From Ochromonas danica (Eukaryota > Sar > Chrysophyceae > Chromulinales > Chromulinaceae): a DNA stretch of 64,000 nt. The notes below the pieces were generated by a model. It saw nothing but the letters and a program-made list of their open reading frames with translations, had not been told where the DNA came from and did not search any database. The translations under genes were made by a program, and so were the position numbers. Within the stretch, counting starts at the first letter, position 1. Each line of letters opens with the position of its first letter. The stretch lies in contig VKHL01000002.1 of assembly GCA_015146655.1 (NCBI GenBank), positions 434,001 through 498,000 on the forward strand. The letters are read 5' to 3'. Positions 1 to 9,800 of the stretch are shown one piece after another.

Positions 1-1296
1 CTCAGACTAGCAGGTCGCGATATTTTGAAGATGGAGATGATGAAGGACTGTCAGATCCTTCGGTCAGTGAGGAAGAGCTAGATGATGAGGATGCCGATGA
101 GAACGATGTTGCTTTCCGAAGAACTAATGAGATGCGAAAATATGGGTCAATCAATGAATTACTTGATTCTTTTGAAGAAAATAACTATGACCAGCCTTTG
201 ACTATTCTTGGGAAACGACATGAAGAGCCAAAGGAGGAGGAAGAAGAAGATCTGGTCGATCCCAGGATCCTGCAACAATGGAGTTTAGCTTCCAATTGGT
301 CTGAAGCTGCTGTCATCTACTTTCAGTTTATTGTGGGTAAGTATAGTCATATTATTGTTACCAGTGACAAACTCATTCGTTCTCATACTTTACAGGAGAG
401 TTTCTCTACCAATATGAGAGCGTGATACAACCTATTCTAAACCAACAGATAGGCGAACATGATCCAGCTAAAGCTTTTCTATCTTCCAATCCGGATGCAC
501 CGTTACCATCATTGGGTCATGCTCTAGAAGAGGAAGAAGAGGAAGCATTAGAGGCTCGTGCTCAGGAACAAGTGACAATCTATATTGAGTCGTCGCTCAC
601 TCCTCACATGCTTGAAGTAGTGGATGAACTTTGTCAGATACATCTCGCTGAAAACGCTCGATCACAAGCGTTAGATCTTGTCAAAGCAGTGTGTCATTTG
701 TTATCTCTTGAGAAATCGTCCGCTGTAGCTGTTCGTGACATGCGCCGCCTCCTTCTAGTTCAACTACAAGTCCCTGAATTCAGTCAGGACAGTGAATTCC
801 ATCTTCAAGAGGATTCCTATGTTCTTCGAGATGTTATATGTTCATATTGTTCTATGTGCAGGTATGAATCGCATATCCAGGGAATGCAGTTTTTGTTTAT
901 TATTTACTCTGAAAACCTTTTCCCGTTTCCCTGTTATATAGAGATTTCGATCTGCTTCGCGATCGTTCCTTGTTGCAAAGAAGATCTTTAGAAGAAGCCT
1001 GGAAGTGTCCTTATTGTCAGTCCGCTATCAATATGGAAGAAGTTGAAATACGATTGTTACAAGTTTGCGATCAATTGCTATCGCGGTTCTTGTTGCAAGA
1101 CTTTCGCTGTCCGAAGACAAATCAAGTGGGACAACGCCTTTGCGCAACGCAATCAAATCTTTGTTTAGACTATATGATGGATTATACTGTCGAGGAGGCA
1201 AAGAAAGACTTCAAAGCTTTGCGAGATGTTGCGATTCTCCATCATTTCCCTGACCTTCTTCAGGCTGTGCAAGACATTCTTGGTCAGGAACAGTAA
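1..1296 (+). CDS. POLE: DNA polymerase epsilon catalytic subunit, C-terminal part (5' end outside window)
   Basis: Leading-strand replicative DNA polymerase; only the last 384 residues are visible. Coding is open from base 3 in frame with later exons. Exons: <1-336, 396-861, 942-1296 (TAA). Both introns are GT-AG (59 and 80 bp), and splicing restores one frame. The tail matches the catalytically inactive C-terminal half of Pol2/POLE: an acidic linker, then CysA (VICSYCSMC ... WKCPYC), then the LLQDFRC segment that starts CysB. CysA is intact, while CysB reads CPKT...CAT, so the second Cys of each expected pair is Thr. The CysA/CysB region normally binds the B subunit. The gene converges on the minus-strand gene ending at 1664. 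Confidence 0.85.
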
Positions 1297-1663
1297 AACA
1301 TTAAGCTCATAAAATAAAACACGACAAACATTGTTTGAAGCAAAGAAATCTTATATTACTATGTACACTAGTTGCTAGAATCTTCATACAGACAAACAAC
1401 ACGAATACAAACATACCAACATTGCGGCTTGAATTGTTTTCCCTGCATCGTTCAAGCGGATTATCGGATCTTGCAAAATCTTTCTCGACAACCCAATGAC
1501 TTGATGACAGAAGAGCTCTATAGTTCTCTCGCTTGCCTTGGGAGGGTTCGAGCAACAAATTCTTCCAAAGTATTTCTGCAAGAAATACTGGTAGAATTAG
1601 TCTCACTGCCTATCCAACAATTCAACCAGTAGTCTATCGCATTTTCTTGTTTTCACTAGAGGA
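1297..1663. other. convergent intergenic space
   Basis: This is the shared 3' space between the polymerase epsilon gene (+) and the unknown gene ending at 1664 (-). An A-rich stretch around 1305-1320 could serve as a polyadenylation signal. The overlapping open frames on both strands here lack any recognisable motif, and I see no gene. Confidence 0.6.
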
Positions 1664-3320
1664 TCACCATTTAGTTTTCAATATTTTCTGCTCAAGTTGC
1701 TGGGCATGTTTCTCAAATTTGTTTTGTTCTTCCTTTCCTGCTCGAGTTAGCTCTTGTAATTTGGCGCAAGGCTTGGGATAAAGGATGGACGAATTGCTTG
1801 AGAAAAGCTGAGATGATCCCGTGCCTTGTGATACACTCGTACTGCCATGAGTCCCTACCGATGACATCGCCCTGGCCCCGCCAGATAATTTAGGTTGCTT
1901 TCGTCCGTGCTCTAGAGCATCTGTAAGAGCTTGAACAGAAATATGTTCATGAAGTTGACTCAGTGCAGAACGGCGCTGCTCATAGAACTGTTCGATCTCT
2001 CGCAGCAGTTGCTCTTCGGATTTCGGCTCTAAAGCATAAGTCAACTGTAAAGGTGTTTGCTGATTGTCCTGAACATAAAATATGAAAGTGTGCATAGCAA
2101 GAATCCAATCTTGCTCTTGCTGTAACGGGCGCCAAGCGTTTAAGCCAGGGTGATAAAACTGCAGCAGAAGGTCAATTTGTGCCGCCTGGATTGAGATATC
2201 CGTGGCCAAGCTCTGCATTGTATTGACAGACAGTGAGTCAAAGGAAGAGCCATCACCAACTAACACATCACCAACTAAGTCACTACGGAAGCTATCTGCA
2301 TCGCTACCAGATGGCGCATGGGCTAATGACGTGGCCATAGCCTGCTGTAACTGTTGGCCACCTGCAAATGCATGCTGGATACTACGAACAATATCCTGAA
2401 CTATTTCAATTTTCAAGGCTACTAACGATATTGACGAAGGCACGACTTTATAGGAATAATGGGCACCATGATCTAAAGCAGAGCGAGACTGGAGCAATTG
2501 GTTGAATGTGTGTATCTCAAGTGGCAGATTGTGTGGCAGCGCGACAGACATTGCCGCGGTCGTCGCCACGGACCCTCCAGTAGTCAGCCCTGTTGCCAGC
2601 TGCTTGCTCCCATCAAAAACAAAAGAGGAGTAGTTTTCTTCAAAATTGTTTCCTTTTGCATGCCAAGCTTGTTCATCCAGGCGCATTCTCTTCTCGGTCA
2701 ACCATTTCTCATAGGCAGCAGTGACTCCCGGCCGGTTGAGAGAAGGTTTAAAGGCAGGAAGAAGACTGGGTGCGCTCAACTTCTTTTCCATGGGCAAAAC
2801 AGTCTACATGGTAGATGATATCATACCAGTCAACACATTAAGAACAAACAATATTAGAGGGAGTGTTGCTCACCTGAGAGGGCTTACGATCCTTTTTATC
2901 GACATAGATCTTACATCTGCTAACTAAACAAGCAGGATCCTCTTGGACAAGAGGTTGAGATTTAGCTGCGGCTTGTCTCAGAGCGACAAGCTCATGCAGT
3001 GACGGCCCGGCACAGTCTGCGAAGGGATCCTCCTCCATCGTCGAGTCGATCGTACTATTTTCACCACAACTACCTCTCGTCCAACTAACAAAGTTTGGTC
3101 CAGGTAGAGGTCTCAAGGTAGGGAGTTTGTTAGTCAAGGAGGCGAAGGTTGTGTCAATGACCAAATCACCGCGTGATTGGTTAACCATAAATCCTGCAGG
3201 AAAAAGCTTCTTAGAACCATGTGTCTTTGGAAACCGGCGCATATCATGATATGATAATGAGGTATCTTCATGCATGATCTTCGTGGGTGGAGAGGATAAG
3301 GCTCGACCTTTGCCAGGCAT
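1664..3320 (-). CDS. unrecognised 528-aa protein
   Basis: Exons on the minus strand: 3320-2874 and 2803-1664, joined across a 70-bp GT-AG intron (donor GTGAGC, acceptor TGTAG). The ATG at 3320 is the first in frame. I do not recognise the family. The N-terminal third is rich in Pro, Ser and Lys with the motif LRPLPGPNFVSW. The middle is Ser/Thr/Ala-rich with helical stretches (VQDIVRSIQHAFAGGQQLQQ). The last part is predicted helix with charged coiled-coil character (LLREIEQFYEQRRSALSQL) and ends in Lys-rich helix. There is no signal peptide or membrane segment. A CTAGTCTAG motif lies 18 bp upstream of the start codon. The gene is divergent from WDR76. Confidence 0.7.
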
Positions 3321-3337
3321 TCTCTCGCCTGATTTGG

Positions 3338-3354
3338 TAGACTAGTCTAGTCTA
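3338..3354. promoter_or_regulatory. TAGACTAGTCTAGTCTA motif
   Basis: A short overlapping palindrome built from CTAGTCTAG sits between divergent start codons at 3320 (-) and 3533 (+). The same core is found at 10946-10960 upstream of the proteasome gene. Its role is inferred only from position and recurrence. Confidence 0.3.
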
Positions 3355-3532
3355 ATGGCGTATTCCTCGCTGTTGTTTCTTTCCCCGCTATGCTCTTTCC
3401 ACGAAACGGCAACACACGGAAACGCGTTTCTGATCATACGATTTCCAAATTCCTAAAATGCCAGATTCCAAATGATGGTGGCGGATTCTGATTTACCATT
3501 ATTCAATTAATTGATTTATTAATCCCTTCCCA

Positions 3533-5173
3533 ATGACTGTCACCCGATCCAAACGAAGCAGAAAGGGAGATGATTACAATAATGGAGTCGAGGAGTTGGA
3601 GGAGGGAGGCATCTCAGCCTATGAGCGAGAACGCCTGCAGAATATTCAACGCAATGAAGAGCTGCTGCGAGACCTGGGCATCGCCAATCTCAAGTCCTCT
3701 GTCTCTAGGGCTGCCTTAAATAACACGAAGAAATCTGTTCCCAAAGTTCCCAAGGCGAAGGCGCCTGTTGCCCCTACTCGACGATCCAGTAGAGTGACAG
3801 CTGAGAAACTATCTGCAGAAATCCGTCGCTTACGAGAAGAAGGGCTCACCGAGGAAGCACAGCGCAAAGAAGAGGAGTTGAATGAAATGATTAAGAAGCA
3901 GACCAGTGGAGTATATGCGGTAGAGTCTGCGGTGAGTGGCGAGGCGGAGGGTCGCTCGGAGTATCGCCGCCTCCCTGCCACTCCTCTGCAGCTGCGCTCC
4001 GCCCTTGTTGACAAATTGGACGCTGAAGAGGATGGTGCCAGGCAAGGTAGTGGTGCAGAAGATGCGCTCTCTTCTCTTGTCCAAGAGATCAAACAGGAGT
4101 TCATTATAAGTGAAGAAGACTTTTCCAGCTCTGTGGCTTCTTCCTCTGCCACTGCCAGTCTCAAGCTGGACGATGGAAGAATCTGGCATTCTCTTTCTCT
4201 TGCCGAGATAGATGTGGTCAAGTTAACTGCTCAAAGAGTGACTTCGGTTGCTTTCCATCCAACCACTTCGAAGCTCCTCGCTGCAGCTGGAGACAAGGTT
4301 GGACATGTTAGTCTGTGGGATGTGAACAGTGGGGCTATCCATCGGTTTCAGCCTCACGTTTCGAACACTATGGCACTGCGTTTCTCGGAACAGCATCCAC
4401 ATTGGCTGCATTCCTTCTCCTATGACGGCACGCTTCGCGTGTTGGACTTGGAGCAAGAGGTTTTCTTGCTGTCCTTCGAAATTCCCGAAGAACTTGGTGA
4501 GCTTTATTTAAGTGATGCATGTTGGCTTTCTGCCGCTCCTACTTGTGCTTTGGTAAGTAAGTCGGATGGAAGTGTGGGGATGGTGGACGGCAGAGCATCT
4601 AGTTCAAGTTATCAATGGTCTGGTACAGCTCAGGACAGTCGATTAACCAGCGTGCAATTGCATCCCCTCAACGATCACTTGATTGTAACGGCGTCTGCTC
4701 GAACAGGTATTGCATTGCACGACATGCGTACAGTGAACAAGCGCCCCTGGAAGGCTGTTCAGGAGCTCAACATCCACGATAAGTCCATCAATGCTGCGTA
4801 TATTTCGCCCGATGGAGAGTTCTTAGTATCTGTTTCGCAAGATGACACAGTGAAACTAACATCTCACTTCTCTTCCTCTTCACCTGCCACCTACACCTTG
4901 CGGCACAACAATTTTACGGGGCGATGGCTGAGTACCTTTCGACCCACATTTGATGAGAAAAGACCTTCAACCTTTGTATTAGGTTCGATGGCTCAACCTC
5001 GTCGGGTAGAAATCTTCCAAGCCAAATCTAAAAATGGCCATCCTTGCCTGGACAATGTGTGCAATCTACAAGCTGATCTTCTTGGCTCTGTCTGCTCGAG
5101 GAGTTGCTTTCATAAACACTTGGACGTCGTTCTCTGCTCCAACTCTAGCGGTAGAGTTCATCTCTTTCGATAA
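3533..5173 (+). CDS. WDR76: WD repeat protein WDR76/CMR1 family
   Basis: Intronless gene of 546 residues. Family members bind DNA or chromatin and take part in the DNA damage response and protein quality control in the nucleus. The N-terminal family signature is clear: around residues 30-48 it reads RLQNIQRNEELLRDLG, after a basic KRSRK stretch that may be a nuclear signal. A coiled-coil-like Glu/Arg region follows (residues 85-125). WD-type blades occupy about residues 225-546, for example FHPTTSKLLAAAGDKVGHVSLWDV and VSQDDTVKL regions. The length is close to that of yeast Cmr1 (about 520) and human WDR76 (about 630). The start is the first ATG, just downstream of an AT-rich leader. Confidence 0.85.
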   Translation: MTVTRSKRSRKGDDYNNGVEELEEGGISAYERERLQNIQRNEELLRDLGIANLKSSVSRAALNNTKKSVPKVPKAKAPVAPTRRSSRVTAEKLSAEIRRLREEGLTEEAQRKEEELNEMIKKQTSGVYAVESAVSGEAEGRSEYRRLPATPLQLRSALVDKLDAEEDGARQGSGAEDALSSLVQEIKQEFIISEEDFSSSVASSSATASLKLDDGRIWHSLSLAEIDVVKLTAQRVTSVAFHPTTSKLLAAAGDKVGHVSLWDVNSGAIHRFQPHVSNTMALRFSEQHPHWLHSFSYDGTLRVLDLEQEVFLLSFEIPEELGELYLSDACWLSAAPTCALVSKSDGSVGMVDGRASSSSYQWSGTAQDSRLTSVQLHPLNDHLIVTASARTGIALHDMRTVNKRPWKAVQELNIHDKSINAAYISPDGEFLVSVSQDDTVKLTSHFSSSSPATYTLRHNNFTGRWLSTFRPTFDEKRPSTFVLGSMAQPRRVEIFQAKSKNGHPCLDNVCNLQADLLGSVCSRSCFHKHLDVVLCSNSSGRVHLFR

Positions 5174-5615
5174 TGATATTTTAATTTGTTAATTGACTAA
5201 TGATGTCATCAATTAATTGCCGACCAAAAATACAATGATTACATTGCATGGTGTAGTTGCATTTCCGCCCTCAGAAGTTGCCTCATTCTTTAAGTTAACA
5301 CCCACAGTTGAGGTGAAAGTGCTTGTTGTCATCAATCAAGAACTTAAAAGCAGCCAAAGATTCCGCGGACTTCCTCTGCTACTCCCTCCTCTCACACAGT
5401 CTGTCTCTCACACAGTGTGTCTCTCACACAGTCCCCATCGCTTTATCATTGACCAGTCTCAAGGATTCTGATCTATGACTACCACATCAACAAGCAGTAT
5501 CTGAATCAACCACCCCATCAGCAGATTAAAGACACAACAGCCTCCATTCAAAGAACAGATAATACAAGATAAGAAAAAGAATAAATAGAGAACTATTCCG
5601 TAATATTCAATCTTC
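5174..5615. other. intergenic space with short tandem repeat
   Basis: No gene is supported here. A small open frame at 5217-5471 runs through simple-sequence DNA and shows no conserved motif. The last 100 bases are A-rich leader of the ankyrin gene. Three 16-bp units lie at 5389-5436 and are listed separately. Confidence 0.6.
5389..5436. repeat. three tandem 16-bp units
   Basis: The unit CTCTCACACAGTNNNN is repeated three times without gaps (5389-5404, 5405-5420, 5421-5436). Only the last four bases differ: CTGT, GTGT, CCCC. It is a local minisatellite between WDR76 and the ankyrin gene. Confidence 0.85.
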
Positions 5616-7415
5616 ATGTCGACACCGAAAGAAATCGCTAGATTGAGTACTTTCCTTCATGTTGTGGGGATTGATCCTGATGGAAACAGATTCGGGACGC
5701 TAATGGAGTTGATGAATCTCGCCTTGCAATGCCTGGGTGCTGTGCGAATAGTCAGTTCAGAGATTGAGCGAGAGCGACTCATCCGACTCTCCACCTCCAT
5801 TGACAAACAGGTTGAAATCGATGAAGAGGGTTTTGCACAATGGTCTATTCGCAAAACATTCTCATTCGCAGTGAGGAGAATGTTGCAACATATCTTAAAA
5901 GCAGATCACCCTCATAATCTTGATCCTGCTAGACATATTATCGAATCTTTCCCTACAGAGACTACAGTCTTTAATCAAGGTTGGTTGGCAGCACATTGGG
6001 CCGTGTTGGGAGATCCTGATGTGCACGAGTTTATTCCTGATTACGCTAAGAGTGGAGAACAGGGCGATCCAGCTAGTAACCAATCGGAAGCTTCTGGAAA
6101 TCTTCAGTTTGTTCCCGAGATAGATGATGCGAATAGCAAAGCTCTGGATGCCATTGCTAACGATGCTGAGGGAAAAGCTGAAGATATCATAGAAGATGAA
6201 CGGTTGTCGATCATGCACCATCTGGTGCCTTTTCAACCTTCCACTGTTGCCGAAGTTGATCTTGAAGGACGTACTGTTCTTCATATTGCTGCTCGTCTTG
6301 AATCAGTGCCGTTATTCAAGTGTGTATTGAAACAGTGCCGCATCTTTAATGGCGCTACTCTGGATAAACCCAATCTGAATGGCGCGCTTCCTCTGCATAA
6401 TAGTGCGCGCTTCTCTTGTTCGAAAGAGATCTTTGATATTGTGCGCCAATCATGCCCACAGGCATTAAGAGCTCTGAACAACGATGGTATGCTACCATTG
6501 CATTGGGCCGCTGCAAAGAATCGAAATGTGGACATTATTCGCAGTCTTATTGAATTGGGCGACCCAGACGATACGAAACTAGCAAACATAGAAGGGTGCT
6601 TACCTCTTCACCTCGCAGGTCAAAATGATTCTCTCGAGGTGGTCCAAACCATATACGAAACGTTTCCTGAAGCAATTCGCATTCGTGATCACGAGGGAGG
6701 ACTGCCACTTCACCATGCTTGTTGCCTGGTGGAGAACGAACTAGTTGTTAAATATTTGCATGAAGCCTATCCAGAAGCGATTTCTATTGCTCAAGACGAA
6801 ACCCGTTGCACACCGCTGCATCTTGCAGCTGCTTTTAACAGCAGTCCTGACATTATTCGCTACATATTGTCTGTTTGTCCTAACGGTGCAAGTGTGGAAG
6901 ATGCCGATGGATGGTGTGCAGTACATAGCTTACTGAACACCAATAGCGAAGATCGTTGGGATGGTAGGAAGTTGGAGTGCTTGCGAATATTATTGCGAGA
7001 AAACCCTCAAGTGCGAGGCGTTTATCAACAATCTCAATATGATGCGGTGGCGCGAACTATTTTGCGTTTTCAGCGTGATGAAGATATCGTTCGCTATCGC
7101 GAATTGAATTGGCGTGCTCGTGGTGTGATGGTTAGGTTGCTCGTTTACTTTGCACGTCCCATGGTAGATATTGATTGGTCGGGCATCCTCCGACATGGTC
7201 GCTTTTATCATACTATTCGAAAGCTTGTGTTGAACGACAGCAAACCTATCAAAGAGAGGGAAGACCTAAAATCCATCTGGCAAGATGTGATCCGATCGGC
7301 AGAGCAAGACGAGCGACGCTTCCTTGTTTTGTACAAATTGGTTGAGCGCTTTATGAGTCCTGGAAGCTTGCTCATCCCTTCAGGAGTACTTCGCAAGATC
7401 ATTTTATTTCTTTAG
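5616..7415 (+). CDS. ankyrin repeat protein
   Basis: Intronless gene of 599 residues. Ankyrin repeats are protein-binding modules, so the partner and function cannot be told. Residues 1-200 contain no repeats. From about residue 215 to 440 there are six or seven ankyrin repeats, each recognisable by its TPLHLAA/LPLHxA core: VLHIAARLES, LPLHNSARF, LPLHWAAAKN, LPLHLAGQND, LPLHHACCLV, TPLHLAAAFN. The LPLH variant is typical of large ankyrin families in diatoms and other stramenopiles. The C-terminal 150 residues are helical and basic with no known domain. There is no signal peptide or membrane span. The ATG at 5616 follows an A-rich leader and is the first in frame. Confidence 0.8.
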   Translation: MSTPKEIARLSTFLHVVGIDPDGNRFGTLMELMNLALQCLGAVRIVSSEIERERLIRLSTSIDKQVEIDEEGFAQWSIRKTFSFAVRRMLQHILKADHPHNLDPARHIIESFPTETTVFNQGWLAAHWAVLGDPDVHEFIPDYAKSGEQGDPASNQSEASGNLQFVPEIDDANSKALDAIANDAEGKAEDIIEDERLSIMHHLVPFQPSTVAEVDLEGRTVLHIAARLESVPLFKCVLKQCRIFNGATLDKPNLNGALPLHNSARFSCSKEIFDIVRQSCPQALRALNNDGMLPLHWAAAKNRNVDIIRSLIELGDPDDTKLANIEGCLPLHLAGQNDSLEVVQTIYETFPEAIRIRDHEGGLPLHHACCLVENELVVKYLHEAYPEAISIAQDETRCTPLHLAAAFNSSPDIIRYILSVCPNGASVEDADGWCAVHSLLNTNSEDRWDGRKLECLRILLRENPQVRGVYQQSQYDAVARTILRFQRDEDIVRYRELNWRARGVMVRLLVYFARPMVDIDWSGILRHGRFYHTIRKLVLNDSKPIKEREDLKSIWQDVIRSAEQDERRFLVLYKLVERFMSPGSLLIPSGVLRKIILFL

Positions 7416-7567
7416 TGTTAGCATTTACCCTTTGAGGTCGCTGAACTTGTTGCAGTCTTGCCCAAAGGTGGGAAATGACTTGTAAATTGAAGTGTTGCCA
7501 GAAAAGAAAATGTGCAAGAGAGAGAGAAAAGGAAAGAATTAATTCAATGCAAAAGGGCTGAACAGTC

Positions 7568-8024
7568 TCAAAGCTTCTTTTCTTCCTCCTCCACCTGGTC
7601 ATAGTTGGAATCTATTAATGTGATAAGAGGTTTCTCCAACTTGCTCTCAAGCTTCTCGACCTGAGAAGGTGTTAATGCGCCATACTTTTTGACTTCGCTC
7701 TCATTGGGCTCAATTCCAAGAAGTCGCTGAGTGCTGCCCAGCACAGCATAGGAAAAGCCAGCCATTAGACCGATGCCCGCGGTGAATCGAGAATTGAAGG
7801 CGCGCAAAGGCTTTCTGGCTGTGACATAACAAGAGACATGGTCACCATAATTATGAACTGGAAAGAAGGCACTGCGTCTTACCGCCAAACCAGCCCGTAA
7901 CAAAGCCAGAGAAGGTGAACAGGCCAATCGCGCTCAAATCCGTCAGATTAAAATTGGCGACTGTTTTGGTCATAGAAGGGTTGGGATCAACCACAGGATA
8001 TTTAGGAGTATAGAGACGAGTCAT
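7568..8024 (-). CDS. NADH-ubiquinone oxidoreductase 21-kDa-type subunit (complex I)
   Basis: Exons 8024-7883 and 7818-7568 join over a 64-bp GT-AG intron to give 130 residues. The protein matches the plant At4g16450/fungal NUXM accessory subunit of respiratory complex I: N-terminal YPVVDPNPSMTKTVANFN, then one hydrophobic segment (about 29-45), then SRFTAGIGLMAGFSYAVLG and the RLLGIEPNESEVKKYG region. It acts in the mitochondrial inner membrane. The intronic ATG near 7927 is not the start, because only the upstream exon supplies the conserved N-terminus. The gene is divergent from the EEP gene at 8331. Confidence 0.82.
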
Positions 8025-8330
8025 GTTTTATGATGAAGACGCAAAAAAAGAGACCTCCTATTTCTGTGATGATAATCACTATCACGTTCCTTGTCCAAAG
8101 CAGAGCAACACAACAGCACGGGGAAAATGTCAAAACCAGCTGGCGCAAATCTCTTGACACGCACACAGATCTAGCCTAGATCTGGAGATCTGGAAATCTG
8201 GGTTAGGATACGGGATGCTGGTCTTGGTTGGTGGGTGGGATATGAATTTTTCGGTGAGTGTGCCTTTGGAGGGGCAAGACTGCCGAGAAAATAAACCATC
8301 CTATCCCCTTACCTTCCTCCCTGCATTCTC
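8025..8330. other. divergent promoter space with CAGATCTAG palindrome
   Basis: This is the intergenic space between the complex I gene (-) and the EEP gene (+). At 8166-8185 the sequence CAGATCTAGCCTAGATCTGG forms an imperfect palindrome, followed by two further ATCTGG copies. The same core recurs as a perfect 22-bp palindrome at 14482-14503. No gene is seen. Confidence 0.45.
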
Positions 8331-9104
8331 ATGTCTTTTCCTATTCGAGTTAGTATTGCGACATATAATGTCTGGGGTAGGAAATACTGGCCACAGCGAG
8401 CTGAAAGCTTAACACAAACTTTGCTCAGTCTTCGGCCTGATATCCTCCTCTTGCAAGAAGTCACACCGGCCATCATTCAATTCCTCGATCAAAACTTATC
8501 TAGCTACAGTCGTGTTCAATCAACTAATCGTCCTGGATGGACCAAGGAATCGAATATTTATTGGAATTCTTCCATGTTCGATCTAGTCGACGAAGGAGTT
8601 GGCAATTTAGAAATGGCTGACTATCCTGATCGTGGGTTATTCTGGGTACGCTTGGCTCTTCGGTCCGACCCATCCAAAACCCTTTTTGTCTCCACCGCAC
8701 ACTTCCCTTGGGTAGGCTGTGAGGCGGAGATCGAAAGTGGCGTCAATCAACGTATTCTTGCCGCTACTAAAGTCTGTCAACATCTTCGCCGATTAATACC
8801 AGGAAACGAGTTCGCTGTTTTTGGAGGGGATTTTAATGATGACTTCCATCCTGTGCGCATCTTGAGTGAAGAGTGTGCACTGTTGGATGTCTTCGAGGCA
8901 CTAGACCTACCACCACCTATCACACACCCTGTTCGCCCTTCAGACGTCGTCGAAGAGATGAGGCCGAATCGTACCTTGGATTGGATCCTTTGTAATCTAC
9001 CTTCTCACTGCCGAGTCGTTGCAGCTTTCGCGAAGACTGTTCGAGGGGGTCGCTTCCCGCCTCCCTCTGACCATCTGCCTGTCATGGCTATCTTCGAGAT
9101 ATAA
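8331..9104 (+). CDS. endonuclease/exonuclease/phosphatase (EEP) superfamily protein
   Basis: Intronless gene of 257 residues, a typical single EEP domain. All metal-dependent catalytic motifs are present: TYNVW (Asn near the start), LLLQEV (Glu), STAHFPW, GGDFNDD (Asp/Asn), RTLDWIL (Asp) and SDHLPVMA (Asp/His). The family includes DNA repair nucleases, TDP2-like phosphodiesterases, deadenylases and sphingomyelinases. The overall layout resembles TDP2-like or uncharacterised short EEP proteins, but I cannot pick the substrate. There is no signal peptide or membrane span, so a cytosolic or nuclear location is likely. The ATG at 8331 is the first in frame and sits directly before the conserved domain. 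Confidence 0.8.
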   Translation: MSFPIRVSIATYNVWGRKYWPQRAESLTQTLLSLRPDILLLQEVTPAIIQFLDQNLSSYSRVQSTNRPGWTKESNIYWNSSMFDLVDEGVGNLEMADYPDRGLFWVRLALRSDPSKTLFVSTAHFPWVGCEAEIESGVNQRILAATKVCQHLRRLIPGNEFAVFGGDFNDDFHPVRILSEECALLDVFEALDLPPPITHPVRPSDVVEEMRPNRTLDWILCNLPSHCRVVAAFAKTVRGGRFPPPSDHLPVMAIFEI

Positions 9105-9254
9105 TGCCGTTCTCCTTCTCGGTCCCTTCTCCCACCGTTAGACTCCTTCTAGTGTTTATTGAAAGCCTACAGCCAAGTAATACCTTTGCTCTGTTTAATA
9201 TGTTAAATCAATTTCATGGCTCTATTGGCACATCACTCCCATGACTAACTAGTA

Positions 9255-9605
9255 CTATGCTGAGCGTCTTTGGACGCCTGTGGTTCTTTTGGAGGAATTA
9301 TCTGGAAGAGGCCTTCTAGAATTCTTCCGCTTTTTACGATTTGCCGAATTAGCAGGGGCTGAGAGGACCTCTGCATGGCTATCTACAGCCATGAATTTCG
9401 CCAACTTCTTTGGCTGGCAGAAGCCTCCCTCCTTGTCCTCTTCACCCTCGCCAACCTCGCTCTCGCTCTCGCCGTCTTGGCCCATGATCAGCTTCGAGGT
9501 GCTGGACTCCTTAGTTTCTGCCAGGGAGGCTTCCGCTCTTGCCTCCTCTTCTTCGCCTAGTCTTGCTATCTCCTTTGCCTTTTCAAAGGCTTCACTCCAT
9601 GACAT
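9255..9605 (-). CDS. small charged protein, unrecognised
   Basis: An open frame of 116 residues from the first in-frame ATG at 9605. The frame remains open upstream to about 9697 without another ATG. A pyrimidine-rich stretch ending in GTTGCAG near 9686 could be a splice acceptor, so an upstream exon is possible. The protein begins with a predicted helix (SWSEAFEKAKEIARLGEEEE), continues with an acidic Glu/Ser/Gly region and ends basic (NRKKRKNSRRPLP). This suggests a nuclear or nucleolar protein. No domain is recognised. It lies tail-to-tail with the EEP gene. Confidence 0.5.
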   Translation of the reverse strand: MSWSEAFEKAKEIARLGEEEEARAEASLAETKESSTSKLIMGQDGESESEVGEGEEDKEGGFCQPKKLAKFMAVDSHAEVLSAPANSANRKKRKNSRRPLPDNSSKRTTGVQRRSA

Positions 9606-9800
9606 GACGACTGGGGAACCAAACCCGGCAACAATTGGAAAACTCAATTCGTTGGTGAAGTATTGTTGTGATGCGCGGGAGATTCTTCTGCAACGTTAAC
9701 AACAATAACAGCAACAAAAACGACGAAGCGGAGAAGAAGATATCAAACAAAGGTTGCTATTTTAATTATGAAGAACGCAATTGATCAGAAGAAAGTTTCT

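Noticed and set aside
5217-5471. 84-codon frame downstream of WDR76
   Set aside because: It runs through a tandem 16-bp repeat, shows no domain or targeting signal and lies in leader-type DNA.
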